Source: UBA3537 sp045561735
GTDB taxonomy: Bacteria > Bacteroidota > Bacteroidia > Flavobacteriales > Flavobacteriaceae
NCBI GenBank assembly: GCA_045561735.1
Contig: JBJKXC010000002.1
Span: forward strand, 1 to 60,439
Direction: 5' to 3'
Length of the DNA stretch: 60,439 nt
The position numbers and the translations under genes are program-made. The notes under the pieces are model-generated. The model worked only from the letters and a program-made list of their open reading frames with translations. It did not search any database and had not been told where the DNA came from. Shown one piece after another: positions 49,780 to 57,493 of this stretch. How positions within the stretch are numbered: the first letter of the stretch is position 1; each line of letters starts with the position of its first letter.

Positions 49780-50561
49780 GCGTTTAGTGTTTTTATAAAT
49801 TCTTTGGCACTCTCTCCAGGGTTATATGTTTTCATAAAATTTTCACCAATCAAAAATCCTTGAAAGCCGTGGGTTTTCAGTCCTTTAATCGCCGCTACGT
49901 TGCTAATGCCACTTTCCGAAACTTTTACAAAGTCTTTTGGAATGTAACTGCTTAATTCGCGACTGTGTCTCAGGTCCACTTCAAAAGTTTTTAAATTTCG
50001 ATTGTTCACACCAATCATGTCCAAGGAAGGCATGAGGGCTTTTTCTAATTCCTCTTTATTGTGTACTTCCAACAGTACCTCTAGTTCAAGTTGTTGTGCA
50101 CAAAGAGAAAGGCTTTTTATGGCCGCTCTACTCAACGCTGATGCAATGAGTAAAACAACGTCTGCACCGCAGGCCTTTGCCTCCATAATTTGATAAGGTT
50201 CTATTATGAAATCTTTTCTTAAAAGTGGGAGACTGCAACTGGCACGTGCTGCAAGTAAATCTTCAATGGAGCCCCCAAAATATTTTTGATCGGTCAGTAC
50301 AGACATGCCACAAACTCCTGCGTTTTGATAGCCTTTCGCCACATCTTGTACATTTAAACTTTGATTTATGACTGCTTTAGAAGGTGAGCGGCGTTTGTGT
50401 TCTGCAATGATTCCGGAGGGGCTGTTTATGAGTCGATTTTTTAAAGAATTCTTAGCCCTATCAAACAATACGGATTGTTGTAATTGAGTAATGGGAATAA
50501 GATGCTTTCGGAGCTCTACCTCTTTGCGTTTGTCTGCTATTATTTTTTCAAGAATGGTCAT
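49776..50561 (-). CDS. trpC: Indole-3-glycerol-phosphate synthase
   Basis: 261 residues from ATG 50561, one base after the trpD stop. TIM barrel with 'EHKRRSPSKAVIN' (catalytic Lys and phosphate grip), 'LLRKDFIIEPYQIMEA' (general acid Lys) and 'VGVNNRNLKTFEV'-type segment ('IGVNNRNLKTF'). It forms indole-3-glycerol phosphate from CdRP. Confidence 0.96.
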   Translation of the reverse strand: MTILEKIIADKRKEVELRKHLIPITQLQQSVLFDRAKNSLKNRLINSPSGIIAEHKRRSPSKAVINQSLNVQDVAKGYQNAGVCGMSVLTDQKYFGGSIEDLLAARASCSLPLLRKDFIIEPYQIMEAKACGADVVLLIASALSRAAIKSLSLCAQQLELEVLLEVHNKEELEKALMPSLDMIGVNNRNLKTFEVDLRHSRELSSYIPKDFVKVSESGISNVAAIKGLKTHGFQGFLIGENFMKTYNPGESAKEFIKTLNA

Positions 50562-50562
50562 T

Positions 50563-51549
50563 TTACAAGGCAATTAATTTGGTCAGACATAACTTGGCTT
50601 TGCCACTTTCTAAACTTTCTTTAGCTTGATCAAAACCTTCTTCGTGAGAAATTTGTTTGGCCGTAGCAATGGCCAGTCCTGCATTGGCACAGACCACATT
50701 TTTTTGCGCTTTGCTGCTATTTCCAGAAATAATAGATTCAAAAATTTGAGTGGCCTCTTTAATTGTATTTCCGCCAAATATAGCAGCTTCTTCAACAGGT
50801 TCTAAAGCTAAATCATCAGGTGAAAATAACCACTCGGAGTGGTTAGAGGCTATTTTTGCGCTTTGGGTCAGAGACAATTCGTCATACCCCCCCAAATCGT
50901 GTACAATGCTGTAGTTTTTATCTGTTTTTTGATAGAGGTAATTATATAGACGCAACAATTCGAGATTAAAAACCCCAACCATTTGATGTTTGGGGAATGA
51001 TGGATTGACCATCGGACCAAGCATATTAAAAAAGGTTTTAATGCCCAATGCCTTTCGAATTGGAGCTACATTTTTCATGGCAGGATGAAACAAAGGCGCA
51101 TGCAATACACAGATATTGGCGGTTTCAATGGCGCGCTTCAAGTGGTCTTTGTCATTTGAAAAAGTGATACCCAAGGCTTCTAAAACATTGGACGAGCCAC
51201 AGGCCGATGAGACCCCATAGTTACCGTGTTTGGCCACTGGAACTCCAGCTCCTGCTGTTACGAATGAAGATAGCGTAGAGATGTTAAAAGTATCTTTTCC
51301 ATCACCGCCTGTTCCACACAAATCAATTGGATTATAGGCTTCTAAGTCTACAGCAATACACAATTCGAGCAAGGCATCTCGGAATCCTTGTAATTCTTCA
51401 ACTGTGATACTCCGCATCATATATACAGTTAAAAAGGATGCAATTTGAGATGCATTGTAATCTCCTTTTGAGATGCTGATTAAAATTTTCTTGGCTTCCT
51501 CTACGCTAATGCTTTCGTGATTGATAAGCCGATTTAATAGTACTTTCAT
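50563..51549 (-). CDS. trpD: Anthranilate phosphoribosyltransferase
   Basis: 328 residues. It transfers the phosphoribosyl group from PRPP to anthranilate. The PRPP-binding signature is 'DLCGTGGDGKDTFNISTLSS' (over the loop) and 'KHGNYGVSSACGSSNVLE'. 'FFNMLGPMVNP' is also typical. It has no fusion to the glutaminase: TrpG is separate. Confidence 0.97.
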   Translation of the reverse strand: MKVLLNRLINHESISVEEAKKILISISKGDYNASQIASFLTVYMMRSITVEELQGFRDALLELCIAVDLEAYNPIDLCGTGGDGKDTFNISTLSSFVTAGAGVPVAKHGNYGVSSACGSSNVLEALGITFSNDKDHLKRAIETANICVLHAPLFHPAMKNVAPIRKALGIKTFFNMLGPMVNPSFPKHQMVGVFNLELLRLYNYLYQKTDKNYSIVHDLGGYDELSLTQSAKIASNHSEWLFSPDDLALEPVEEAAIFGGNTIKEATQIFESIISGNSSKAQKNVVCANAGLAIATAKQISHEEGFDQAKESLESGKAKLCLTKLIAL

Positions 51550-51550
51550 T

Positions 51551-52117
51551 TTATGAATTGATCCAGTTTTTTAACATTGTTTTTCCATCCGGGGTAAGTA
51601 CAGACTCGGGATGAAATTGTACACCTTTGACATCTAATTCATTATGTCGAATTGCCATAATTTGACCATTTTCATCTAACGAAGTAATTTCGAAGCAATC
51701 CGGAAGATCATTTTCAACAACCCAAGAATGGTAGCGTCCCACTTGAATTTCGGGGCCTAAGTTTTTAAATAATAATTCCTTTTTTGAATTCACTTTTACC
51801 TTGGTTTGAATCCCGTGGTAAACGGTGCTCAAATTTTTAAGTTTTGCTCCAAAGACCTCTCCAATGGCTTGCATGCCTAAACAAACGCCTAGAATACTTT
51901 TGGTTTTGGCATATGTTTTAATAATGGATTTTAGCAATCCGGCTTCGTCTGGAATCCCAGGGCCTGGTGACAATAAAATTTTATCAAAAGCTGCCACAGC
52001 CTCTAATTCAATTTCATCATTTCTTGCAACCGTAACCTTGCAATCTAAATCTTCCAAATAATGAACTAGATTATAAGTGAAGCTGTCGTAATTATCTATG
52101 ACTAAAATATGTTTCAT
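51551..52117 (-). CDS. trpG: Anthranilate synthase glutaminase subunit
   Basis: 188 residues from ATG 52117, one base after the trpE stop. Class I glutamine amidotransferase with 'DNYDSFTYNLVHYL', 'LSPGPGIPDEAG', the nucleophile in 'LGVCLGMQAIGE' (Cys), and 'GVQFHPESVLTPDG' (His-Glu). It supplies ammonia to TrpE. A PabA role in folate synthesis is possible but its operon position points to tryptophan. Confidence 0.95.
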   Translation of the reverse strand: MKHILVIDNYDSFTYNLVHYLEDLDCKVTVARNDEIELEAVAAFDKILLSPGPGIPDEAGLLKSIIKTYAKTKSILGVCLGMQAIGEVFGAKLKNLSTVYHGIQTKVKVNSKKELLFKNLGPEIQVGRYHSWVVENDLPDCFEITSLDENGQIMAIRHNELDVKGVQFHPESVLTPDGKTMLKNWINS

Positions 52118-52118
52118 T

Positions 52119-53519
52119 TTAAATTGTTTCTGCACGTTTGATGGCTTTGGTAAGCGCTCCTAATTTATTGTATACTTCTTGTAATTCATTTTCAGCTATT
52201 GATTTTGAGACAATACCTGCGCCTGCTTGCCAGTACAACTGCTGGTTTTTACTCAAGAACGTTCGAATCATAATGGCATGATTGTAATTGCCTTTAAAAT
52301 CCATGAACCCTATGGCACCTCCGTAAAATCCTCTGTTTGTTTTTTCATAGGCTTCAATGAGTTCCATCGCTCTGTATTTTGGGGCACCTGAAAGGGTTCC
52401 TGCGGGGAAGGTATCGCTAACAATTTGCATGGTGCTAGTTTTTTTTTGAACTTTTCCAATTACTTTGCTCACTAAATGAATGACGTGTGAAAAAAACTGA
52501 ATCTCTCTATAATTTTCAACAATAACATCCGAGCAATGACGACTGAGATCATTTCGTGCCAAATCTACCAACATTACATGCTCACTATTTTCTTTTTCAT
52601 CGACCACCAAGGCCTTGGCCAACGCGGTGTCTTTCATGTCGTCTCCAGATCGGGCAAAAGTTCCGGCAATTGGATGAATTTCGGCGGTCCGATTTTTTAC
52701 AACAAGTTGTGCCTCAGGAGAACTTCCAAAAATTTTAAACGTTCCATAATCAAAGTAGAACAGATAGGGGGAAGGGTTGATACTCCTTAGGGCACGGTAG
52801 ACATTAAAATCATCGCCTTTAAAACGCTGTTGAAATTTTCTCGATAATACCAGCTGAAACACATCGCCACGTTGGCAATGTTTTTTTGCAATTTCAACAT
52901 TTGTTTTGAATTCTTCATCTGTCAAATTTGAGCTAATTTTTTCAATGGTTTCAAAATTATAAATCGCAAATCGATCCATTGTAATGATATGGTGAAGCGC
53001 TTCAATATTACTTTCATTTTTAAAACAGTGAGAAAAAATATATGCTTCATTTTTAAAATGATTGATAGCAATAATGTTCTGGTAAACTGCGTATTGAATT
53101 TCAGGAATTTTTACGGGATTTTCTTTCTCTGAAATTTGAATAGTTTCGAAATATTTTACTGCATCATAAGAAGTATATCCGAAAAGTCCATTGTTGATGA
53201 ATTTAAAATTTTCCGTTTCACTTGTTTCAAATTTTTTGGTGAATTGGTCAATTTCTAGCATTACTTTGTCAGGGGTAATCTCGTAATTCTGTTTTGTTTG
53301 ATCTGGAAAAGTTCTTGTAAGTTGATTACCTTCAATTTTTAAACTGGCAATAGGGTTACAACAGATATATGAGAAGCTATTGTCATTGCCGTGGTAGTCA
53401 CTGCTTTCCAGCAACATACTGTTAGGAAATTTATCTCTAATTTTTAGATAAATGCTAACTGGTGACAAGGTGTCTGCCAATATTTTCTTGTAATGTGTTT
53501 TTAATTTATAAGTTTTCAT
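52119..53519 (-). CDS. trpE: Anthranilate synthase component I
   Basis: 466 residues, chorismate-binding enzyme. Catalytic core motifs: 'GDVFQLVLSRKFQ', 'RSINPSPYLFYFDYGTF', 'PIAGTFARSGDD', 'HVMLVDLARNDL' and 'FPAGTLSGAPKYRAMELI'. The N-terminal half carries the tryptophan feedback site region ('MLLESSDYHGNDNSFSYI', LLES motif), so feedback inhibition is likely. First structural gene of trpEGDCFBA. Its ATG is directly after an attenuator terminator. Confidence 0.97.
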   Translation of the reverse strand: MKTYKLKTHYKKILADTLSPVSIYLKIRDKFPNSMLLESSDYHGNDNSFSYICCNPIASLKIEGNQLTRTFPDQTKQNYEITPDKVMLEIDQFTKKFETSETENFKFINNGLFGYTSYDAVKYFETIQISEKENPVKIPEIQYAVYQNIIAINHFKNEAYIFSHCFKNESNIEALHHIITMDRFAIYNFETIEKISSNLTDEEFKTNVEIAKKHCQRGDVFQLVLSRKFQQRFKGDDFNVYRALRSINPSPYLFYFDYGTFKIFGSSPEAQLVVKNRTAEIHPIAGTFARSGDDMKDTALAKALVVDEKENSEHVMLVDLARNDLSRHCSDVIVENYREIQFFSHVIHLVSKVIGKVQKKTSTMQIVSDTFPAGTLSGAPKYRAMELIEAYEKTNRGFYGGAIGFMDFKGNYNHAIMIRTFLSKNQQLYWQAGAGIVSKSIAENELQEVYNKLGALTKAIKRAETI

Positions 53520-53520
53520 T

Positions 53521-53552
53521 AAAAAAAAAGGCTTGTCGTGATGACAAGCCTT
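53521..53552 (-). terminator. trp attenuator terminator
   Basis: On the reverse strand AAGGCTTGTC and GACAAGCCTT form a perfect 10-bp stem with a 5-base loop, followed by a run of T that reaches within 1 base of the trpE ATG. A terminator between the leader peptide and the first structural gene is the hallmark of transcription attenuation. Confidence 0.9.
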
Positions 53553-53582
53553 GATAAATTTTTATAAGAGGAGTGTTCACGA
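53536..53582 (-). promoter_or_regulatory. trp antiterminator helix
   Basis: Segment 2 (RNA from 53582 to 53569: UCGUGA-A-ACA-CU-CCU) can pair with segment 3 (53551 to 53536: AGG-CU-UGU-CA-UCACGA). This gives 6+3+3 base pairs with small internal loops. The pairing is mutually exclusive with the terminator, because segment 3 includes its 5' arm. A ribosome stalled on the Trp codons leaves segment 2 free. A ribosome at the leader stop covers it. Drawn by eye; no energy calculation. Confidence 0.65.
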
Positions 53583-53585
53583 TAA

Positions 53586-53633
53586 TTAAAATCGAGTTGT
53601 CCACCACCATGTATTTTGTTTATTTTTAATCAT
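53586..53633 (-). CDS. trpL: trp leader peptide
   Basis: 15 residues: M-I-K-N-K-Q-N-T-W-W-W-T-T-R-F, stop. Three consecutive Trp codons lie at 53609-53601. The stop is 34 bases before the terminator stem. Trp-tRNA shortage should stall the ribosome here and favour the antiterminator. The ORF is too short for gene callers. The -7 box ends 7 bases before the ATG. Confidence 0.88.
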   Translation of the reverse strand: MIKNKQNTWWWTTRF

Positions 53634-53640
53634 AAGATTC

Positions 53641-53671
53641 CAAATATATAAACCTTTTGTTAGTCTACCAA
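53641..53671 (-). promoter_or_regulatory. trp operon promoter (-33 and -7)
   Basis: Reverse strand: TTG at 53671-53669, a 20-base spacer, then TATATTTG at 53648-53641. This fits the Bacteroidetes pattern TTG-N(17-23)-TAnnTTTG. The start site should fall within a few bases of the leader peptide ATG. Confidence 0.65.
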
Positions 53672-53686
53672 TTTTTTTTTTCTTTT

Positions 53687-54250
53687 TTAAAATTTAAGTT
53701 TGATATTTAAATCAAATTCATCATAAATCGCCTTGTCTTTTAGAACATTACTCAAGCTAGCAGATTTATAAGTAATATTGAATTTGGTGCGATCAATTTT
53801 TAAATTAGTTCTGGCCGAATTTTCAGAAACTGCCATATTAAATGAAATTTCCTTTGTAATTCCTTTGATTGTTAGATCTGCTTTTACCAAATAACTACTA
53901 CCATTAGGTTTTACATCCTTAAATGTCATGGCCGCTGTTTTGAAGCTATCGACATCAAAAAAATCTTCATCTTTTAAATGCCCATCTAAACGGTTCTTGG
54001 CGCCGCCTTGAAGGTCTGTGGTGTTAATGGTAGTCATATCAATGATAAAATTTCCACCTGTAAGTTTTTCATTTTCAAAAAGTAGTACGCCTTCTTTGAG
54101 CTTAATATTCCCTTCGTGTTGCCCTGTTACTTTATAACCTGTCCAAATTATAACGCTTGTTTCGACATTTACTTTTTTTGTGATTTTTTGTGTAAATCCA
54201 AAAAATGTTAACGCAAATACCGATATAATAATTACTTTAATAGATTTCAT
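53687..54250 (-). CDS. Exported YceI-family protein
   Basis: 187 residues with a signal peptide (residues 1-20, 'FFGFTQ'). The YceI lipocalin-like barrel is clear: 'SVIIWTGYKVTGQHEGNIKLKEG' over the first strands, 'GGNFIIDMTTINTTDL', 'HLKDEDFFDVDSFKTAAM' and 'ADLTIKGITKEISF'. YceI proteins bind polyprenoid-like lipids in the periplasm. It lies upstream of the trp promoter on the same strand, but the promoter and attenuator separate the two units. Confidence 0.93.
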   Translation of the reverse strand: MKSIKVIIISVFALTFFGFTQKITKKVNVETSVIIWTGYKVTGQHEGNIKLKEGVLLFENEKLTGGNFIIDMTTINTTDLQGGAKNRLDGHLKDEDFFDVDSFKTAAMTFKDVKPNGSSYLVKADLTIKGITKEISFNMAVSENSARTNLKIDRTKFNITYKSASLSNVLKDKAIYDEFDLNIKLKF

Positions 54251-54345
54251 ATGTGCTTATTTTGTGTACAAAGTTCTAAATATAGATTCAAAAATTGTAA
54301 TTTTGAAACTAAACTTTTGTTAAAATTTAAGTAAAAACAGTTCTA

Positions 54346-54657
54346 ATGAAAAATCTATCACAAAAAGAATGGGTCGATGCTTTGTCACAACAGCAAGAGG
54401 CTAAAATTTTGGATGTGCGAACTTTGCATGAAGTCGTAGATGGCAAAATTCCTGAAGCCATTAACTTAGATATTTTAAATCCTAAAGACTTCACTCATGG
54501 TATTGAAAAATTAGACAAATCCTCTCACTATTTTGTGTATTGTAGGGTCGGTAGCCGAAGTGCACAAGCCTGTGCAATAATGCAGCAATTAGGTTTTGAA
54601 CACACCTACAACCTCGAGGGCGGTTTTTCCGAATGGAACGGTGCGATTGAATACTAA
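54346..54657 (+). CDS. Cytoplasmic rhodanese-domain protein
   Basis: 103 residues, a single rhodanese domain without a signal peptide: 'AKILDVRTLHEVVDGKIPEA' and the active-site loop 'YCRVGSRSAQAC' with the catalytic Cys. A thiosulfate sulfurtransferase or sulfur carrier by family. A second, exported rhodanese follows 13 bases later, probably in one transcript. Confidence 0.92.
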   Translation: MKNLSQKEWVDALSQQQEAKILDVRTLHEVVDGKIPEAINLDILNPKDFTHGIEKLDKSSHYFVYCRVGSRSAQACAIMQQLGFEHTYNLEGGFSEWNGAIEY

Positions 54658-54670
54658 AGCACAAATGGCA

Positions 54671-55060
54671 ATGAAAAATATTTTTTTTATCGCGATCTTA
54701 TGCAGCAGCACTTTTTTTAACTGTAAAAAATTCAAAACAAACACTTCATTCTTAATTTCTGCTGAACAAATGTTAGAGTTTGTCAAATTAAATGACGTGC
54801 AATTGATTGATGTGAGAACCTATGCTGAATTCACAGATGGACATTTAAAAAATGCTAAAAATATTGATTTTTATAGTCCTGACTTTGACCTGCAAATAGA
54901 GGCTTTGGATAAGTCAATTCCAGTCATTTTGTACTGCAAATCAGGCCGTAGGAGTGCTAAATGTGCTTCAAAATTAAACGCAAAAGGCTTTTCGTCTGTT
55001 TATGATTTAGATGGCGGTATCAAGCTTTGGAAATTTGAAAAAAGGCAAATTTTCAATTAA
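54671..55060 (+). CDS. Rhodanese-domain lipoprotein
   Basis: 129 residues from ATG 54671 (an in-frame ATG at 54665 is the alternative). Signal peptide 'MKNIFFIAILCSSTFFNC' ends in a Cys that could be lipidated. One rhodanese domain: 'VQLIDVRTYAEFTDGHLKNA', active loop 'LYCKSGRRSAKC' with catalytic Cys. Periplasmic counterpart of the gene before it. Tandem cytoplasmic and exported rhodaneses suggest sulfur or redox relay, but partners are unknown. Confidence 0.88.
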   Translation: MKNIFFIAILCSSTFFNCKKFKTNTSFLISAEQMLEFVKLNDVQLIDVRTYAEFTDGHLKNAKNIDFYSPDFDLQIEALDKSIPVILYCKSGRRSAKCASKLNAKGFSSVYDLDGGIKLWKFEKRQIFN

Positions 55061-55062
55061 AC

Positions 55063-55947
55063 CTAATGCCATAAAGGACTTGGATATTTCCCAGCCTCGA
55101 CAAGGCGTTTCAGGGTTTCCACAGCAATGTCTTTGTCTTTATAATAGGTAACCCCAAACCAATCACTATCTGCATTCATGACTTCGATAGAGATAGACCC
55201 ATTTCCCATCATTTCTTGGGCAACAAAAGGAAGGTGTATTTCATTTTTTTCATGATTTTTAGCTTGGGCTAAAAATGAGATAAAATAACGCTTTGTATAT
55301 TCAAATATCTTTGGCGTACAAATCCAAAAGTTCATTGAAACCGTTGTATTGGGGTCTAATATTTCTCCTGAGTTTTCGTCTTTGATGACGCCTTTATTTT
55401 TAGAGATTTTTGTGAGTTCTACAATATTTTGAAGCTGTTTGTCTTTAACAACACAAACCCCCCTAGAAACAGCGCCAAAATCTGAGAGCGTATCTTTTAA
55501 TTGGTAGCCAAAGAGGCCAAAAACATTTGTACTTTTTTGTTTCTTTATAAATTCAGCAGCCCCTTTAAAAGCATTTTGACCGTAGTAATCATCTGCATTG
55601 ATGATTACAAATGGTGTTTTGATAATATCTCTTGCAGTCCAAACAGCGTGTGCCGTTCCCCAAGGTTTTTTGCGTTCTTCATAAAAGGAAGATGTTTCAG
55701 GGATATCATCTACACGCTGTACTAAAACATCAATTTTAATAGAATTTTCAAGCCTTTTTGAAAGATGTTTATTTAAAAATGCTTGATTTTCTTTTTTTGT
55801 GATAACCACGATGTGTTCAAATCCGTTCTGCAGTGCATCAAAAATGCTAAACTCCATAAGGAATTCGCCTTTTGGTCCTAAATTGTCAAATTGTTTCAAT
55901 CTTCCATAACGGCTTCCGCTACCTGCCGCCATAAGTAATAGTGTCAT
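55063..55947 (-). CDS. Sugar nucleotidyltransferase-like protein
   Basis: 294 residues, GT-A-type nucleotidyltransferase (NTP_transferase fold): 'LLLMAAGSGSRYGRLKQFDNLGP' (nucleotide loop over two elements), 'KPWGTAHAVWTARD' and 'VIINADDYYGQNAF' (Mg-binding DD). It resembles UDP-glucose/NDP-sugar pyrophosphorylases but has a short C-terminus, so the sugar cannot be assigned. Convergent with the rhodanese genes (2-base gap), divergent from the endonuclease gene. Confidence 0.85.
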   Translation of the reverse strand: MTLLLMAAGSGSRYGRLKQFDNLGPKGEFLMEFSIFDALQNGFEHIVVITKKENQAFLNKHLSKRLENSIKIDVLVQRVDDIPETSSFYEERKKPWGTAHAVWTARDIIKTPFVIINADDYYGQNAFKGAAEFIKKQKSTNVFGLFGYQLKDTLSDFGAVSRGVCVVKDKQLQNIVELTKISKNKGVIKDENSGEILDPNTTVSMNFWICTPKIFEYTKRYFISFLAQAKNHEKNEIHLPFVAQEMMGNGSISIEVMNADSDWFGVTYYKDKDIAVETLKRLVEAGKYPSPLWH

Positions 55948-56008
55948 CTGCTAAAAATTTGCTTCACAAAAATAACTTTTTTAAATAATATCATTGAATT
56001 AAAATTAT

Positions 56009-56016
56009 TAAATTTG
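56009..56016 (+). promoter_or_regulatory. -7 promoter element for the endonuclease gene
   Basis: TAAATTTG fits TAnnTTTG and lies 2 bases before an ATG at 56019 and 23 bases before the in-frame ATG at 56040. The spacing favours 56040 as the start. Confidence 0.5.
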
Positions 56017-56039
56017 TAATGAACCAAATTAACATTTTG

Positions 56040-57107
56040 ATGTTAAAACCTAACTCCATTTTATGTTTTTCTTTGTTTTTTATTTTAAACTTTTCATGGG
56101 CTCAAATTCCAGAATATTACTCAAGTATTGATTTTGAGCAACAGGGAGTAAGTTTAAGAGTGCAACTCTCAAACTTAATTACCGATACACATCACACTTT
56201 TTTACCATATACTTCAGTTGCTACTGACACATGGGATGTAATGCGAATCAGCGATTTATTTTCTGAGAATTCCGGTTCTGTTTTGTTAATCTATGGTTAT
56301 GATGATGATGATGATGATTTTATTAATGACCGCACCCGAGATGTCTATGATACCTGTCACACTGGCTGGTGTAATGGAAAGTGGAATCGTGAACACGTTT
56401 TTGCGCGTTCTTTGTCAAATCCAGTACTTACAACGAATGATCCAGGCCCAGGCACCGATATTCACAATTTAAGGGCTGCAGATTCTCAAAAAAACTCCGA
56501 AAGGAGCAATCGCTTTTTTGCTGATGGTTTTGGGAATTCTGGGATTGTTGATGGTGGCTTGTTCTATCCTGGCGATGAATGGAAAGGGGATGTGGCTCGA
56601 ATTATTATGTACATGCATTTGCGTTATCCTGGACAATGTGATGCCGTAAATTCTGCCTCCGGACCAATAACTTACTCGTTACAAAATGATATGCCAGATA
56701 TTTTATTGGAATGGAACCAAGAGGACCCAGTCTCAAATTTTGAACTTACTAGAAATGATGTGATTTATTATTATCAAGGAAATCGTAATCCATTTATTGA
56801 TAATCCCTACCTTGCTAGCCTTATATGGAATGGTCCAGAGCCAAATGATACCTGGTCATTACTTTCGCATGATTCTTCACCCCCTCCCTCAATTTCAATT
56901 TATCCTACTATCAGTGAAAACTTCATAGAGATAAGGGGTATAAAATCAAGCCATTTTAAAGTAATTATTTATAATCAGTTGGGGCAAATATTATTAGAGA
57001 ACTTAAATGAAAAAAGGATTAATATTTCTAGTTTAAGTTCAGGAATGTACATACTAAATGTGAATGATTTTGAACACAAAACCCAGCTCAAGTTTATTGT
57101 TAAATAG
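56040..57107 (+). CDS. Secreted endonuclease I with T9SS sorting domain
   Basis: 355 residues from ATG 56040 (an ATG at 56019 would put seven extra residues before the signal peptide). Signal peptide ends 'NFSWAQ'. Endonuclease I (EndA) domain at about 20-265: 'WCNGKWNREHVFARSLSN' (His active site), 'TDIHNLRAADSQKNSERSN' and 'DEWKGDVARIIMYMHLRYP'. The last 75 residues are a type A T9SS C-terminal domain: 'ISIYPTISENFIEI', 'VIIYNQLGQIL', 'ISSLSSGMYIL'. It should be exported by the T9SS and released or cell-attached, degrading extracellular DNA. A run of six GAT codons (56301-56318) gives a poly-Asp loop. Confidence 0.93.
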   Translation: MLKPNSILCFSLFFILNFSWAQIPEYYSSIDFEQQGVSLRVQLSNLITDTHHTFLPYTSVATDTWDVMRISDLFSENSGSVLLIYGYDDDDDDFINDRTRDVYDTCHTGWCNGKWNREHVFARSLSNPVLTTNDPGPGTDIHNLRAADSQKNSERSNRFFADGFGNSGIVDGGLFYPGDEWKGDVARIIMYMHLRYPGQCDAVNSASGPITYSLQNDMPDILLEWNQEDPVSNFELTRNDVIYYYQGNRNPFIDNPYLASLIWNGPEPNDTWSLLSHDSSPPPSISIYPTISENFIEIRGIKSSHFKVIIYNQLGQILLENLNEKRINISSLSSGMYILNVNDFEHKTQLKFIVK

Positions 57108-57112
57108 ATAAA

Positions 57113-57448
57113 ATGGTTCGGTATAGTTTTTTTTTGTTTTTAGTGCTTACGTTCAATTTTATAAGAGCACAAACAATATTCATTGAAGAATATCCAAGTC
57201 AATCTGATTTTAAGGTTTATGTAGTTGACCATGCTAGTCAAGCTGATCTTTTAGTATATAAGGTTAAATACAAACACCACGCAAAGAATAATCAAGGTTT
57301 ATGGTTTTTTGTTGATTATAAAAATCAAGCTAAAAAAAGTATATATTTTGTTGAGTACCAAAGCCAAGCTGACTTATTAATTTATTTTGTGGATTATAAA
57401 TCACAAGCCCGCTGGCAGACAAAATCAAAAAAATATGTATTATATTGA
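57113..57448 (+). CDS. Exported DUF6150 repeat protein
   Basis: 111 residues with a signal peptide (residues 1-20, 'IRAQT'). The mature 90 residues are about six short imperfect repeats built on a 'VxYxSQAD' core: EEYPSQSD, VDHASQAD, VKYKHHAK, VDYKNQAK, VEYQSQAD, VDYKSQAR. The regular alternation suggests a small beta-repeat fold. I assign it to DUF6150; function unknown. It starts 5 bases after the endonuclease stop, so it is co-transcribed with that gene. Confidence 0.8.
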   Translation: MVRYSFFLFLVLTFNFIRAQTIFIEEYPSQSDFKVYVVDHASQADLLVYKVKYKHHAKNNQGLWFFVDYKNQAKKSIYFVEYQSQADLLIYFVDYKSQARWQTKSKKYVLY

Positions 57449-57493
57449 AATTTATTGACTAGTTAATTTTATATCTTCTGAAAATAAACCTAA

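Noticed and set aside
53601..53641. Protein-binding (TRAP-like) trp regulation by GAG/UAG repeats
   Set aside because: No series of (G/U)AG triplets was seen in the leader; the Trp codons and terminator explain the region better.
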